From the NCBI RefSeq assembly GCF_001307765.1, contig NZ_LKBA01000019.1:248001-312000 (forward strand): DNA of 64,000 nt. Reading direction: 5' to 3'. Both the position numbers and the translations under genes were made by a program. Below the pieces are notes generated by a model. That model was not told the origin of the DNA and did no database searches. It saw only the letters and a list, made by a program, of their open reading frames with translations. This document shows, in pieces, positions 36,719 to 45,511 of this stretch (positions within the stretch are counted from its first letter, which is position 1; every line of letters begins with the position of its first letter). This DNA comes from Aliiroseovarius crassostreae (lineage in GTDB: Bacteria; Pseudomonadota; Alphaproteobacteria; Rhodobacterales; Rhodobacteraceae).

Positions 36719-37966
36719 ATGAGCGACGACATCAAGACGATGATGACCCAGATCGGTGAACGCGCAAAAGCTGCGTCCAGGGAACTGGCCTTCGCTCCAT
36801 CCGAGGCAAAGGAAACCGCGCTGATTGCGGCCGCAGAGGCCTGTTGGGCGCGACGGGATGAAATCATCGCCGCCAACGCGCAGGACATGGCGTATGGCCG
36901 TGAAAAAGGGTTGTCGGATGCGATGATGGATCGTCTGATGCTGGACGAAGACCGGATCCAGGCGATGTGTGAGGGGTTGCGCACGGTTGCCTGGCAGGAT
37001 GATCCGGTCGGACAGGTGACCGAAGAATGGGATCGCCCCTCGGGGTTGCATATCAAGCGGGTGCGCACCCCTCTTGGTGTGATTGGCGTGATTTATGAAA
37101 GCCGCCCGAATGTGACCGCCGACGCGGGCGCGCTCTGCCTCAAGGCTGGCAATGCCGTCATCCTTCGTGGGGGATCAGAAAGCTTCCATTCCGCCGGCGT
37201 GATCCATGCCTGCCTGCAGGATGGGCTGCGCGCCGCCGGGTTGCCCGAGGACGCGATCCAGCGCATTCCGACCCGTGACCGCGCCGCCGTCAGTGAACTT
37301 TTGACCATGACCGATCATGTGGATGTGATCGTGCCGCGCGGTGGCAAGGGGTTGGTCGGGCTGGTGCAACGCGAAGCCCGCGTGCCGGTTTTTGCACATC
37401 TCGAAGGCATTGTGCATATCTATATCGACAAGGATGCAGACGCCGAGAAGACCGCGCGTGTGGTGATGAATGCCAAGACCCGGCGCACCGGCATTTGCGG
37501 AGCTGCGGAATGTTTGCTGATCCATAAGGACGCGCAGGAGCTGGGCCAGAAAGTGATCAATGATCTGATGGCCGCCGGCGTAGAAGTGCGTGCGGGCGCC
37601 GGGCTGTCCGGCAGCGTTGCCGCAACCGAAGAGGACTGGGGCAAGGAATATCTTGACCGCATCATTGCCGCCAGGCTGGTCGAGGATGTGGATGGGGCCA
37701 TTGCCCATATCAACCAGTATTCCTCGTCTCACACCGATGCGATCATGACGGAAAATGACGCCACCGCCGCGCGGTTCTTCACCCGTCTCGACAGCGCCAT
37801 CCTGATGCGCAATGCCTCCACCCAATTTGCCGATGGGGGCGAGTTTGGCATGGGGGCCGAGATCGGCATCGCCACCGGCAAGATGCATGCGCGTGGACCG
37901 GTCGGGGCAATGCAGCTGACCAGTTTCAAATATCTTGTGGAAGGCGACGGCACCACCCGCGCCTGA
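36719..37966 (+). CDS. proA: gamma-glutamyl phosphate reductase
   Basis: A 415-residue NADPH-dependent reductase of proline synthesis. It has [11 protein letters not shown], the catalytic cysteine in [12 protein letters not shown], and [21 protein letters not shown] complete member of the family; it forms the second step after proB. Confidence 0.97.
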   Translation: MSDDIKTMMTQIGERAKAASRELAFAPSEAKETALIAAAEACWARRDEIIAANAQDMAYGREKGLSDAMMDRLMLDEDRIQAMCEGLRTVAWQDDPVGQVTEEWDRPSGLHIKRVRTPLGVIGVIYESRPNVTADAGALCLKAGNAVILRGGSESFHSAGVIHACLQDGLRAAGLPEDAIQRIPTRDRAAVSELLTMTDHVDVIVPRGGKGLVGLVQREARVPVFAHLEGIVHIYIDKDADAEKTARVVMNAKTRRTGICGAAECLLIHKDAQELGQKVINDLMAAGVEVRAGAGLSGSVAATEEDWGKEYLDRIIAARLVEDVDGAIAHINQYSSSHTDAIMTENDATAARFFTRLDSAILMRNASTQFADGGEFGMGAEIGIATGKMHARGPVGAMQLTSFKYLVEGDGTTRA

Positions 37967-37984
37967 CCCCGTCTTGAAAATCAG

Positions 37985-38018
37985 CAAAAAGGGCGCAAAA
38001 AATCCAGCGCCCTTTTTC
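37985..38018 (+). terminator. proBA terminator
   Basis: AAAAAGGGCGC pairs with GCGCCCTTTTT over an 11-base loop and continues into TCTTG. Confidence 0.8.
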
Positions 38019-38062
38019 TTGCGCCAAATACCTCCGCCGGAGGCATTGCGCGCAGCGCAAAA
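38013..38062 (+). repeat. GC-rich hairpin repeat (second repeat family, short copy 3)
   Basis: TTTTTCTTGCGCC, AAATACCTCCGCCGGAGG and a GCGCGCAGCGC hairpin. The second half of the block is missing. It lies just before the chpT stop, at a convergent junction, as the other two copies do. Confidence 0.6.
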
Positions 38063-38068
38063 TTTACG

Positions 38069-38668
38069 TCAGAATATCACGTTGATCGAACTGTCAGTCA
38101 GGGTGACCTCGGCCTGGCGTCCCTGCCGCGCCAGTTCCGGTGCAATCAGGGCATAATGAACCTGCGCGGGCAGAACATTGGTGGTTTGGTCCGGCTTGGT
38201 AATCAGCGCCCAAAGTGCAGGATCTGTGTTGAACCGGTCGGCCTCGGCCCAGAGGCTCCAATGTCCGTCCTGTTCCGTCACCACGATCTTGCCGCCCCAG
38301 GGCATTGCCGTTTCCATACATTGCAGGACAAGAAATGCGAGCTTGACCTGACCGCGCGGCTGATCGCCAACCGGGTTCCAGAGAATTTCAACCCTGCGCC
38401 CTTCGCATCCCGCAGAAAGCACCGCACGGATTTCGCGTTCAGCCACATTTTGCCTGTCATTGGCAGATCCGAAGGCCACGCGGAAAAACCGGATCCTTGC
38501 ATTGGCATTCTGCACACTTTCCGAGATCAGAGCCATCTCCGGGCTGTCCCCAAGGCCAGACAACTGCAAAAGCTCAACCCCATTGCTGATTGCGCCCAAA
38601 GGGCTGATAAGGTCATGGCAGATCCGTGATCCGATCAGGGCGGTCAGGTCTCTGGTCTCGGTGGTCAT
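38069..38668 (-). CDS. chpT: histidine phosphotransferase ChpT
   Basis: A 199-residue phosphotransferase of the CckA-ChpT-CtrA relay, which controls motility, gene-transfer agents and cell-cycle genes in alphaproteobacteria. The phospho-His is in SRICHDLISPLGAISNG, and the degenerate kinase fold follows (NPVGDQPRGQVKLAFLVL). No ATP-binding boxes remain, as expected. Divergent from a small DUF3553 gene, 28 bp between starts. Confidence 0.88.
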   Translation of the reverse strand: MTTETRDLTALIGSRICHDLISPLGAISNGVELLQLSGLGDSPEMALISESVQNANARIRFFRVAFGSANDRQNVAEREIRAVLSAGCEGRRVEILWNPVGDQPRGQVKLAFLVLQCMETAMPWGGKIVVTEQDGHWSLWAEADRFNTDPALWALITKPDQTTNVLPAQVHYALIAPELARQGRQAEVTLTDSSINVIF

Positions 38669-38696
38669 GGGGTGCTCCTGTCAGGAAAGGCTAAAT

Positions 38697-38885
38697 ATGA
38701 ATTCACTTCTGGAACCGGGGATGCTCGTGCGCCATCCCATGCAGCCTGATTGGGGGCTTGGGCAGGTGCAAAGCAATATTGGTGGCAAGGTGACCGCCAA
38801 TTTTGAACATGTCGGCAAACAGGTAATTGATACGAACGTGGTAGAGCTCATGCCGGTTTTCGATAGTGATGACACTCAATCCTAG
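38697..38885 (+). CDS. DUF3553 domain protein
   Basis: A 62-residue protein (MLVRHPMQPDWGLGQVQS; GKVTANFEHVGKQVID) that matches the DUF3553 pattern, a small CarD/UvrD-C-like Tudor fold. AGGAAAGG precedes the ATG. Its function is unknown. The close divergent pairing with chpT is notable but may be chance. Confidence 0.75.
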   Translation: MNSLLEPGMLVRHPMQPDWGLGQVQSNIGGKVTANFEHVGKQVIDTNVVELMPVFDSDDTQS

Positions 38886-38998
38886 ACAATTGGTTAAGAA
38901 GCAGCAACCAATGCGTGTGCGTGGCGGCGTTGCATCGCGTAAGGGCTCGGCGTAAAACCGCGTTGGAAACCGGTGCCGGCGTATGAGGTCAAAGAAAC

Positions 38999-39820
38999 AT
39001 GCAAGGGGCAGAGCCTGTGTTTGAGCTGAGATTGGCGCGTGATACGGCGGATCTGCGCGCAGCCCAGCGTTTGCGCTATGATGTGTTTGTGCGGGAACTG
39101 GGCAGCGGCGGCCCGCTGGTGGACCACGACCAGAAGCTGGAAAAAGATGTGTTCGATCCCTATTTCGATCACCTGATTCTGTTTGACCACGCGCGCGCGG
39201 GGTCACCTGCGGTTGGGGTGTATCGCCTGATGCGGGACGAGCGGATGACAGCAGAGCAGGGCGGTCCGGGCCGGTTCTATTCCGAGGATGAATATGATCT
39301 GACCGTGCTCAAAACCTCGGGTCGGAAACTTCTGGAACTTGGGCGATCCTGCGTGCATCCCGATTATCGTGGCGGCACCGCCATGCTGCATCTGTGGAAC
39401 GGCCTAGCCAGCTATGTCGCTGAACATGAAATTGAAATCCTGTTCGGGGTCGCCTCGTTCCATGGCACGGATATCGACGCCTTGAAGGGGCCTTTGTCCC
39501 TGCTGCATCATCGCCATCTGGCCCCGCCAGAGCTGCGGACCACGGCGCAGCGTGACGTCTATCAATCCATGAACCTGTTGCCCGAAGATCAGATCGACCG
39601 GCCTGCCGCCATGCGCGCGGTGCCTGCGCTGATCAAGGCCTATCTGCGTGTCGGTGGGTTTGTGGGAGACGGGGCCTTTGTCGATCACGGTTTCAACACC
39701 ACCGATGTCTGCCTGATCATGGATACAAAGCGGATGAGCGCCAAGCACAAAGCCTATTACACCGAGGGTAAGACCGGCCCCAAAAATACGGGCCCCAGAA
39801 ATACGGAGCAGAAGACATGA
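38999..39820 (+). CDS. olsB: L-ornithine N-alpha-acyltransferase
   Basis: A 273-residue acyl-ACP-dependent acyltransferase that makes lyso-ornithine lipid. It opens with ARDTADLRAAQRLRYDVFV and has ELGRSCVHPDYRGG and LEIL/EILFGVASFHGTD, all OlsB features. It overlaps olsA by 4 bp. Ornithine lipids are common in Roseobacters under phosphate stress; no pho box was identified. The last 15 residues (KTGPKNTGPRNTEQKT) are a loose low-complexity tail. Confidence 0.93.
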   Translation: MQGAEPVFELRLARDTADLRAAQRLRYDVFVRELGSGGPLVDHDQKLEKDVFDPYFDHLILFDHARAGSPAVGVYRLMRDERMTAEQGGPGRFYSEDEYDLTVLKTSGRKLLELGRSCVHPDYRGGTAMLHLWNGLASYVAEHEIEILFGVASFHGTDIDALKGPLSLLHHRHLAPPELRTTAQRDVYQSMNLLPEDQIDRPAAMRAVPALIKAYLRVGGFVGDGAFVDHGFNTTDVCLIMDTKRMSAKHKAYYTEGKTGPKNTGPRNTEQKT

Positions 39821-40695
39821 CCGCTCTTTGGCGTGGGGAAGAGGAACCGGGGGCGTTTCGTCCCGGATGGGCAGGCGGCATTCGGGCTGTCCTGCGCGGC
39901 GTGCCTCTGGCCATTCTCGTCTTTGGAGGCCTGCTGGTGCTGCTGCTTGTGCGCCTGATTGAGCGCCCCTTGTTTGGGCTGCATCGTCCGATCACCCCTT
40001 ATATCACGCAGTTTGTCTGTCGATCGGCGTTTTTCGTGCTGGGCATCCCGTTTTCCGCGCGTGGTGGGCAAATGCGCGAAAAGGGCGCGGTGGTGGCCAA
40101 TCACGGGGGGTGGCTTGATATCTTTGCCCTCAACGCCAAGAAACGCGTTTATTTCGTGTCAAAGGCCGAGGTCGCTTCATGGCCCGGGATCGGCTGGCTG
40201 GCCCGCGCGACCGGTACGGTGTTCATCAAACGTGACCGTAAAGAAGCGGCCAGCCAGATCGGGATATTTCGGGATCGTCTGTCCGCAGGGCATAAGCTTT
40301 TGTTCTTCCCTGAGGGCACATCATCGGACGCACGCCGCGTTCTTCCTTTTAAATCAACGCTTTTCGCGGCGTTCTTTGCGCCGGAACTGCGCAATTTCAT
40401 GTGGGTTCAGCCGGTTACGGTGCGGTATTTTGCCCCCGAAGGAGAAGACCCGCGCTTTTATGGTTGGTGGGGGGATATGGCTTTTGCCCCGCATCTGCTG
40501 CAAACTCTGGCGGCACGGCGTCAGGGCCGGGTTGAGGTGGTCTATCACAAACCGGTCAAGGTGACTGATTTTTCGAGCCGCAAGGCTCTGGCGGCCCATT
40601 GCGAACATGAGGTGCGCAACGGGCTGGGAGAGTTGGACGTCGAAACCACGGATCCCGAGGTGCTGGCGGATCTGGGCAGCGTGCACCAACCCTGA
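39817..40695 (+). CDS. olsA: lyso-ornithine lipid O-acyltransferase
   Basis: A 292-residue PlsC-family acyltransferase that adds the second acyl chain. One transmembrane helix lies at about residues 28-48; NHGGWLDI (NHx4D box) and FPEGTSSD give the catalytic motifs. It follows olsB with an ATGA overlap, so the two make ornithine lipid together. Confidence 0.93.
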   Translation: MTALWRGEEEPGAFRPGWAGGIRAVLRGVPLAILVFGGLLVLLLVRLIERPLFGLHRPITPYITQFVCRSAFFVLGIPFSARGGQMREKGAVVANHGGWLDIFALNAKKRVYFVSKAEVASWPGIGWLARATGTVFIKRDRKEAASQIGIFRDRLSAGHKLLFFPEGTSSDARRVLPFKSTLFAAFFAPELRNFMWVQPVTVRYFAPEGEDPRFYGWWGDMAFAPHLLQTLAARRQGRVEVVYHKPVKVTDFSSRKALAAHCEHEVRNGLGELDVETTDPEVLADLGSVHQP

Positions 40696-40784
40696 ATTGC
40701 CGGTTTTCCAAGCGGAATTTTGCCGCTAGATTGCTGGGGAAAGGATATGCCAAGAACAGCTGTCGGGTATATCTGTCACATCAA

Positions 40785-40898
40785 TAAAGCGTTTCGGCTT
40801 TAACTTGACAAAGGGTAAAACCGAAACGTGGCAAGAGAGATCAATAATGCGGGCGTTTCGTGGTAAACCATGTCTCAGGTTTATCACGAAACGCTTTA
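40785..40898 (+). mobile_element. MITE-like element copy B
   Basis: A 110-bp element (40787-40896) with AAGCGTTTCGGC at one end and GAAACGCTT at the other, with TA on both sides. It lies between olsA and the entericidin-like gene, 11 bp from that gene's start. Confidence 0.85.
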
Positions 40899-40909
40899 GG
40901 GTGAAAAAG

Positions 40910-41035
40910 ATGACAAAACGATTTGCGATGATGTCCTGCCTGTTGGCGATGGTGGCTCTGGCGGGGTGTGAAACGGTCAAGGGCGCGTCACGGGATGTGC
41001 ATTCCGGGGCCGAGACCGTGCAGGGCTGGTTCTGA
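40910..41035 (+). CDS. entericidin-like small lipoprotein
   Basis: A 41-residue lipoprotein. The signal peptide (MTKRFAMMSCLLAMVALAG) ends in the lipobox LAGC, followed by ETVKGASRDVHSGAET, the pattern of entericidin A/B (GCNTVRGAGEDI-like). Entericidins are small membrane lipoproteins of uncertain function. The start codon is 11 bp from MITE copy B, so the element must hold or interrupt the leader. The ORF is too short for standard cutoffs but is well supported by family similarity. Confidence 0.75.
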   Translation: MTKRFAMMSCLLAMVALAGCETVKGASRDVHSGAETVQGWF

Positions 41036-41069
41036 GCGGTTTTTCGCATTTCATCTGCTGAAAATGAAA

Positions 41070-41106
41070 ACCCCCGCCTGCCTGTCAGCAAAACGGGGGA
41101 ATTTTC
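41070..41106. terminator. terminator between the entericidin gene and thiE
   Basis: CCCCCG pairs with CGGGGG across a 17-base loop; an A run precedes it and ATTTTC follows, so it can end both convergent transcripts. Confidence 0.6.
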
Positions 41107-41127
41107 GCGCTCTTGTCTGTGGTCTGA

Positions 41128-41772
41128 TCAACCAGCCAGTCCCTCGTCCATGGCGTTGATCAGGGTTTTCAGCGCGGCCACGGGATCTTCCATGCGCCAG
41201 ATCTCTTCTCCGATGGCAAAAAAGTCGGTGATCGGGGTCAGGGCGCGGATGATATCTGCATCGAGCGCCCCCTCGGCCACAACCGGCACTTCGATCATCT
41301 CGCTCCACCAGCCAAACAGCTCGGCCTCTGCGCGGGTGCCATCGCCAAGGGTGGACAGGCCTGCGGGGCCAAAGCTGATATAATCCGCGCCGTTTTCGCC
41401 TGCATTCATGCCTTCGTGGCGGGAATTGGTGCAATAAGCACCAACAATGGCATCCTGCCCCAGATCGGTGCGGGTCTTGCGCACGCGGCGCGCGCCATCG
41501 CCCAGATGGACCCCGTCCAGCCCAAGGCGTTCCACCATCAGGGCATGTTCCGAAATCACGATCGGCACGTCGCGCGCATGGGCCACTTCGCGGCAGACAT
41601 CTGCGGCGCGCATGATCCGGTCCTCATCCGAGGTGGCCAGCGTCAGGCGCAGGCAGGCGATTTCGGCACTGTCAAGCACACGGGCCAGATCGGTGGGGAA
41701 GGTCGACAATTCGAATTCAGGCGGGGTCAGCAGGTAGATCTGCGGGCGTTCCAACTCTTGTGCTTCAGCCAT
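41128..41772 (-). CDS. thiE: ThiE/TenI-family thiamine phosphate synthase-like protein
   Basis: A 214-residue TIM-barrel protein of the ThiE/TenI family: GLDGVHLGDGARRV, IVGAYCTNSRHEG, ADYISFGPAG, VVAEGAL. The pyrophosphate-binding serine-glycine region is recognisable but differs from true ThiE. It could be a thiamine phosphate synthase or a TenI-type paralogue; no thiamine genes are nearby. Confidence 0.75.
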   Translation of the reverse strand: MAEAQELERPQIYLLTPPEFELSTFPTDLARVLDSAEIACLRLTLATSDEDRIMRAADVCREVAHARDVPIVISEHALMVERLGLDGVHLGDGARRVRKTRTDLGQDAIVGAYCTNSRHEGMNAGENGADYISFGPAGLSTLGDGTRAEAELFGWWSEMIEVPVVAEGALDADIIRALTPITDFFAIGEEIWRMEDPVAALKTLINAMDEGLAG

Positions 41773-41874
41773 ATCATGATCCTTTCCGGGTGGTCCGTCC
41801 CAATTCTTTTTGCGCTTATTGAGCCAAATCGCATATTTTGCAAGAGGCGGGTGGCGTGACCTCTCTCAGGAGGT

Positions 41875-42317
41875 CTATTTGGCGGGCAAAGTGGCGACAA
41901 ACCCCTGTGCCAGTTGCAAAAGCTGCGCACGGGTCTGGTCGTTTTCCAGCGCGTCGGGAGAGACATCGACAAATCCCCCCATCCGGCGCCCGGTGAATGC
42001 CATCGGCACCACCCCGTCCAGCGCCAGGGCAAGCCCCTCATTATCCTGGCCAACGCGATACATCGCCCCGTTTTTGTGCACGCCGCACAGCATGTTTCCT
42101 GCCAGCAGGAAGGCCACACCGCCAAACATCTTCTTTTCCGAAATGTCGGGCAGCCCAAGCAGATCCCGAGCAAGGATTTCGTAGGTTTCCGTATCATAAA
42201 GCGTTTCGACTTTAACCTGAGACAGGGAAAAGTCGAAACGCAGTACGAGATATCAATGTTGTGGGCGTTTCGGAATAAGCATGTGTGTCAAGTTTATCCC
42301 GAAACGCTTTAGGCCAT
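41875..42317 (-). pseudogene. TfoX N-terminal-domain protein, split by MITE copy C
   Basis: The TfoX-like coding part runs from 42196 to 41875 (YDTETYEILARDL; LPDISEKKMFGGVAFLLAG; YRVG). It has no start codon of its own before the internal ATG at 42129. Its real start, GGAGGCGCC-ATG-GCC, lies at 42317, on the far side of the repeat at 42199-42309. Removing the element and one TA rejoins ATG-GCC-TAT-GAT (M-A-Y-D), the normal TfoX N-terminus. As it stands, translation from the true start stops at codon 3 (TAA). A restart at 42129 would lose the first ~27 residues. Confidence 0.85.
42197..42311 (+). mobile_element. MITE-like element copy C
   Basis: A 111-bp element (42199-42309) with terminal inverted repeats AAGCGTTTCG / CGAAACGCTT and TA at 42197-42198 and 42310-42311. 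Its insertion point is proven by the rebuilt TfoX gene, which needs only one of the two TA copies, so TA is the duplicated target. Confidence 0.92.
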
Positions 42318-42384
42318 GGCGCCTCCTTGCAATTCGGGTCGGGGCCAGCGTATCACGGCGCGACGTTTTGGAAAGGTTTTGGTC

Positions 42385-43128
42385 ATGAGCGAAATGGGTC
42401 CTGATCCCGCAATTGTGCTGGTACGCCCACAAATGGGCCAGAATATCGGTTCGGCTGCGCGGGCAATGCTGAATTTCGGGTTGGAGCGGATGCGGGTTGT
42501 CGCCCCGCGGGACGGCTGGCCGAACCCGGATGCGGTGGCCATGGCCTCGGGGGCCGGGCGGGTTCTGGATGGCGCAACGGTGCATGACAGCGTGGCTGAT
42601 GCGGTGGGGGATTGTGACTTTGTCTTTGCCACCACCGCCCGGTCACGGGAATTGAGCAAGCCGATTTTCAGCCCGGAAGCGGCGATGGAATACACCCGCC
42701 AGATGCAGCGCGAGGGACGCAAGGTGGCGGTCCTGTTCGGCCCTGAGCGCACCGGGCTGGAGAACGAGGATGTGGCGGTGGCCAATGCAATCATCACCGT
42801 GCCGGTGAACCCGCAATTTGCCTCTCTGAACCTGGCGCAATGTGTGCTTCTGACTGCTTATGAATTCCGTCGTCAGTCGGTTGATGTGCAGCATGAGGTT
42901 CTGTCGATGCCCACGACAGAGACCGCCACGGTGATCGAGGTGGACAAGCTGGCTGAGCATTATGAAACCCGGCTGGATGAACACGGGTTCTTTTTCCCTG
43001 ATACCAAGGCTGAGGTGATGAAGGTTGCCCTGCGCAATATGTGGAGCCGCATGCCGCTGACCCGGCAGGATGTGCAAATGTTCCACGGGATCCTGCGTCA
43101 GCTTTTACGCAAAATCGACGGCAAATAA
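42385..43128 (+). CDS. trmJ: tRNA (cytidine/uridine-2'-O-)-methyltransferase TrmJ
   Basis: A 247-residue SPOUT methyltransferase that methylates tRNA position 32. Motif 1 NIGSAARAM, VAVLFGPERTGL and SLNLAQCVLLTAYE form the knotted SAM site; a C-terminal helical part follows. The ATG at 42385 gives the normal N-terminus (MSEMGPDPAIVLVRPQMGQNIG, start MSEMG). It is divergent from the broken TfoX gene. Confidence 0.92.
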   Translation: MSEMGPDPAIVLVRPQMGQNIGSAARAMLNFGLERMRVVAPRDGWPNPDAVAMASGAGRVLDGATVHDSVADAVGDCDFVFATTARSRELSKPIFSPEAAMEYTRQMQREGRKVAVLFGPERTGLENEDVAVANAIITVPVNPQFASLNLAQCVLLTAYEFRRQSVDVQHEVLSMPTTETATVIEVDKLAEHYETRLDEHGFFFPDTKAEVMKVALRNMWSRMPLTRQDVQMFHGILRQLLRKIDGK

Positions 43129-43153
43129 CCTTATTGCCCCTCTGAAACGAACG

Positions 43154-43192
43154 GCCCAGCCGGTCCAATGTTGTCTTCGGCTGGGCGCCTTT
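43154..43192. terminator. hairpin between trmJ and dsbB
   Basis: GCCCAGCCG pairs with CGGCTGGGC over a 15-base loop, between convergent genes. There is only a short T run (CCTTT). Confidence 0.55.
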
Positions 43193-43208
43193 GGGGCAAT
43201 GCGCGCGA

Positions 43209-43688
43209 TCAGGTTGCCTTGCGTGCGGCCATGACCCAGATCCCGGCCAGCACCAGAGAGCCCAGCGCGTTCAGGTTGGCCATGGTCACGCCGAACAGCT
43301 CCCACGGGATTTCATCACACCGCACCAGCGGGGCGGTGAGGATTGAGTTCAGCAACTCCTCCTGCGACAGTTCGCCAATGGACGACCCGCCCGAGCAGGA
43401 GCTTGGCCCCTCCCAGAGTTTGCGCTCAACCCCGGAATGATAAAATCCGATGCCGGAGGTGGTCAGCGCCGACAGGGCGCCAAGCCAGGCAATGATACGT
43501 TTTTGCGTGGCAATCGCCGCGCCACCCAGCGCAATGGCCGCTGCATGTGGCCAGCGCTGCCACAGGCACAGTTTACAGGGCGTGTAGCCAAGCGCCTGAA
43601 AGGCGAAAGCCCCGCCAAGCACAAGGATCGACCCCAGCGTCGCAAGTGCCACAAGTTGGGTGAAGGTCAGGTTGCGGATCATGTTCAT
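43209..43688 (-). CDS. dsbB: disulfide bond formation protein DsbB-like
   Basis: A 159-residue membrane protein with four transmembrane segments. The first cysteine pair, CKLC in YTPCKLCLWQRWPH, and the second periplasmic pair (CSGG and VRCDE) are both present, as in DsbB, which reoxidises DsbA with quinone. The start at 43688 overlaps the upstream gene's stop by 4 bp (ATGA), so the two are co-translated. Confidence 0.88.
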   Translation of the reverse strand: MNMIRNLTFTQLVALATLGSILVLGGAFAFQALGYTPCKLCLWQRWPHAAAIALGGAAIATQKRIIAWLGALSALTTSGIGFYHSGVERKLWEGPSSCSGGSSIGELSQEELLNSILTAPLVRCDEIPWELFGVTMANLNALGSLVLAGIWVMAARKAT

Positions 43689-44263
43689 AGGTATTTCACC
43701 AGATAGAAGCCCCCGAAAAGGAGCACGATAAAGACGGTAAAGACAAGACCAAGACGGCGTTCGATAAAGTCTCGTATAGGGGCGCCAAACTTCCACAACA
43801 GCCCCGCAACGATGAAAAAGCGCAGGCCGCGTGCAATCACCGAGGCCACCATGAAGACGGTAAAGTTAAGCCCGGTGGAACCCGAGAGGATGGTGATCAC
43901 CTTGTAAGGGAACGGGGTGACCCCCGCGATCAGCACCGCCCAGGCCCCCCAGTCATTATAAGTCTGGGCAAAGCTGTCGAAACTGTCGGTCTTGCCATAG
44001 AATTCCAGCACCGGACGTCCCACGCTTTCAAACACGCCCCATCCGATCAGATAGCCGAACATCCCGCCCAGAACCGAGGCGACCAGGGCCACAGCTGCGA
44101 TCACAAAGGCTTTGCGCGGGGCGGCGATGATCATCGGGATCATCAGAATATCGGGCGGAATGGGAAAGACCGAGCTTTCCAGAAAGGCCACAATGGCCAG
44201 CGCCCAAAGCGCGCGCGGATGTTCCGCAAGCCCCATTGTCCAGTTGTAAAGACGCCTGATCAT
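43685..44263 (-). CDS. VTT/DedA-like (YqaA-type) membrane protein
   Basis: A 192-residue membrane protein with the VTT (SNARE-associated) domain: FLESSVFPIPPDILMIP, then GGMFGYLIGWG and AGVTPFPYKVITILSG with conserved prolines and glycines. DedA/VTT proteins are thought to flip phospholipids or affect proton balance. The start ATG at 44263 is chosen to give a normal N-terminus. In an operon with the DsbB gene. Confidence 0.86.
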   Translation of the reverse strand: MIRRLYNWTMGLAEHPRALWALAIVAFLESSVFPIPPDILMIPMIIAAPRKAFVIAAVALVASVLGGMFGYLIGWGVFESVGRPVLEFYGKTDSFDSFAQTYNDWGAWAVLIAGVTPFPYKVITILSGSTGLNFTVFMVASVIARGLRFFIVAGLLWKFGAPIRDFIERRLGLVFTVFIVLLFGGFYLVKYL

Positions 44264-44416
44264 ACCCGCTCTCAGCTTATCTGCCTGAAGTCCCATTCGG
44301 TGTTGGGCACCACGAAACATGCGCAAGGGATGAGGTCAAGCCTTGTTGCGCCATGCGGGCTTGTGACCGGGAAAAGGTCGGGTAAACTGATCGTGAGTTC
44401 ACTGTGGGAGAGTATC

Positions 44417-45256
44417 ATGAAGTGGAAGGGACGGCGCGGCAGCCGCAATATCGAAGATCGGCGGCGGGCCGGGGGGGGGGGGCGCGCGGGGGGCTTCGGC
44501 ATTCTCGCGGTGCTCGCGATCGGCTATTTCACCGGGGTCGATGTCACCCCTTTGCTGCAGGACAGCCTGTCACCGCAAGCCCCACAACAGGTCGAGATTT
44601 CGGAGGCGGACCGGCAAGCCGGGGAGTTTATGTCCGTCACGCTTGCGGATACGGAGGAGGTCTGGTCAGGGATTTTTCGCGACCAGCTCGGGGCCGCTTA
44701 TAACCCGGTGACGCTGGTTTTGTACAAAGGGGTGACGCAAAGCCCCTGTGGCGGGGCCTCGGGCGCAACTGGACCGTTTTATTGTCCGGGGGACCGCAAA
44801 GTCTATCTCGATACGGCATTTTTCACCACCTTGTCCCGGCAATTGGGGGCCAGGGGGGATTTTGCGGCGGCTTATGTCGTGGCGCATGAGGTGGCCCATC
44901 ACGTGCAAAACGAGCTGGGGATCCTTGGAAAAGCCAATCGCGTGCGCCAACAGGTCAGCCAGGAGGAAAGCAATGCGATTTCGGTGCGGATCGAGTTGCA
45001 GGCTGATTGTTTCTCGGGGCTTTGGGCGCGGGAGGCCGAACAGAAATTCGGAACGCTGGAACGGGGCGATCTGCAAGAGGCGGTGAATGCGGCCCGTCAG
45101 ATTGGCGATGACACGCTTCAGCGCAATGCGGGGCGCACCCCGATGCCGCATACTTTCACCCATGGCAGTTCCGCCCAGCGCGCCGCCTGGTTCGAGCGCG
45201 GATACGGCACGGGTGACATTCAGGCCTGTGATACCTTTTCGGCCAACAGGCTGTAG
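44417..45256 (+). CDS. neutral zinc metallopeptidase (YpfJ/KPN_02809 family)
   Basis: A 279-residue protein. A glycine-rich stretch (RRRAGGGGRAGG) is followed by one transmembrane helix (about 27-40). The HExxH motif AHEVAHHVQNELG holds the zinc, and ELQADCFSG is the third-ligand region. The family (neutral zinc metallopeptidase) has no known substrate. The frame at 44475-44490 includes a long G run which could be a slippage site. Confidence 0.87.
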   Translation: MKWKGRRGSRNIEDRRRAGGGGRAGGFGILAVLAIGYFTGVDVTPLLQDSLSPQAPQQVEISEADRQAGEFMSVTLADTEEVWSGIFRDQLGAAYNPVTLVLYKGVTQSPCGGASGATGPFYCPGDRKVYLDTAFFTTLSRQLGARGDFAAAYVVAHEVAHHVQNELGILGKANRVRQQVSQEESNAISVRIELQADCFSGLWAREAEQKFGTLERGDLQEAVNAARQIGDDTLQRNAGRTPMPHTFTHGSSAQRAAWFERGYGTGDIQACDTFSANRL

Positions 45257-45310
45257 ACAGGGATTATCACGGGAGAGTTTTGCAAAATCCGTTCGGAATC
45301 TTTCGAAATA

Positions 45311-45342
45311 TAACGCGTTAAGAAAAATGTTGCTTATGCAAC
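45311..45342. promoter_or_regulatory. paired palindromes upstream of the TRAP operon
   Basis: The perfect palindrome TAACGCGTTA (45311-45320) and the inverted repeat GTTGCTTATGCAAC (45329-45342) lie about 170 bp before dctP and are the only strong dyads in this 255-bp gap. They could be operators for a LacI- or GntR-type regulator; the regulator gene is not in the window. Confidence 0.4.
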
Positions 45343-45511
45343 GAATTCCTGCTTTGAATGCGGGCAAGAGGGTAAGCAAAGCCGACTGATCGGTCGAAAG
45401 TGCTTGCCTAAGAGCGTCAAGCCTGCTCTTATCACAAAGACGGATCGGTCACGGCAGTAAGAGGAGCACCGGGGCCGGGCTGTGAAATACATGCGTTTTG
45501 GGAGGAACGAA

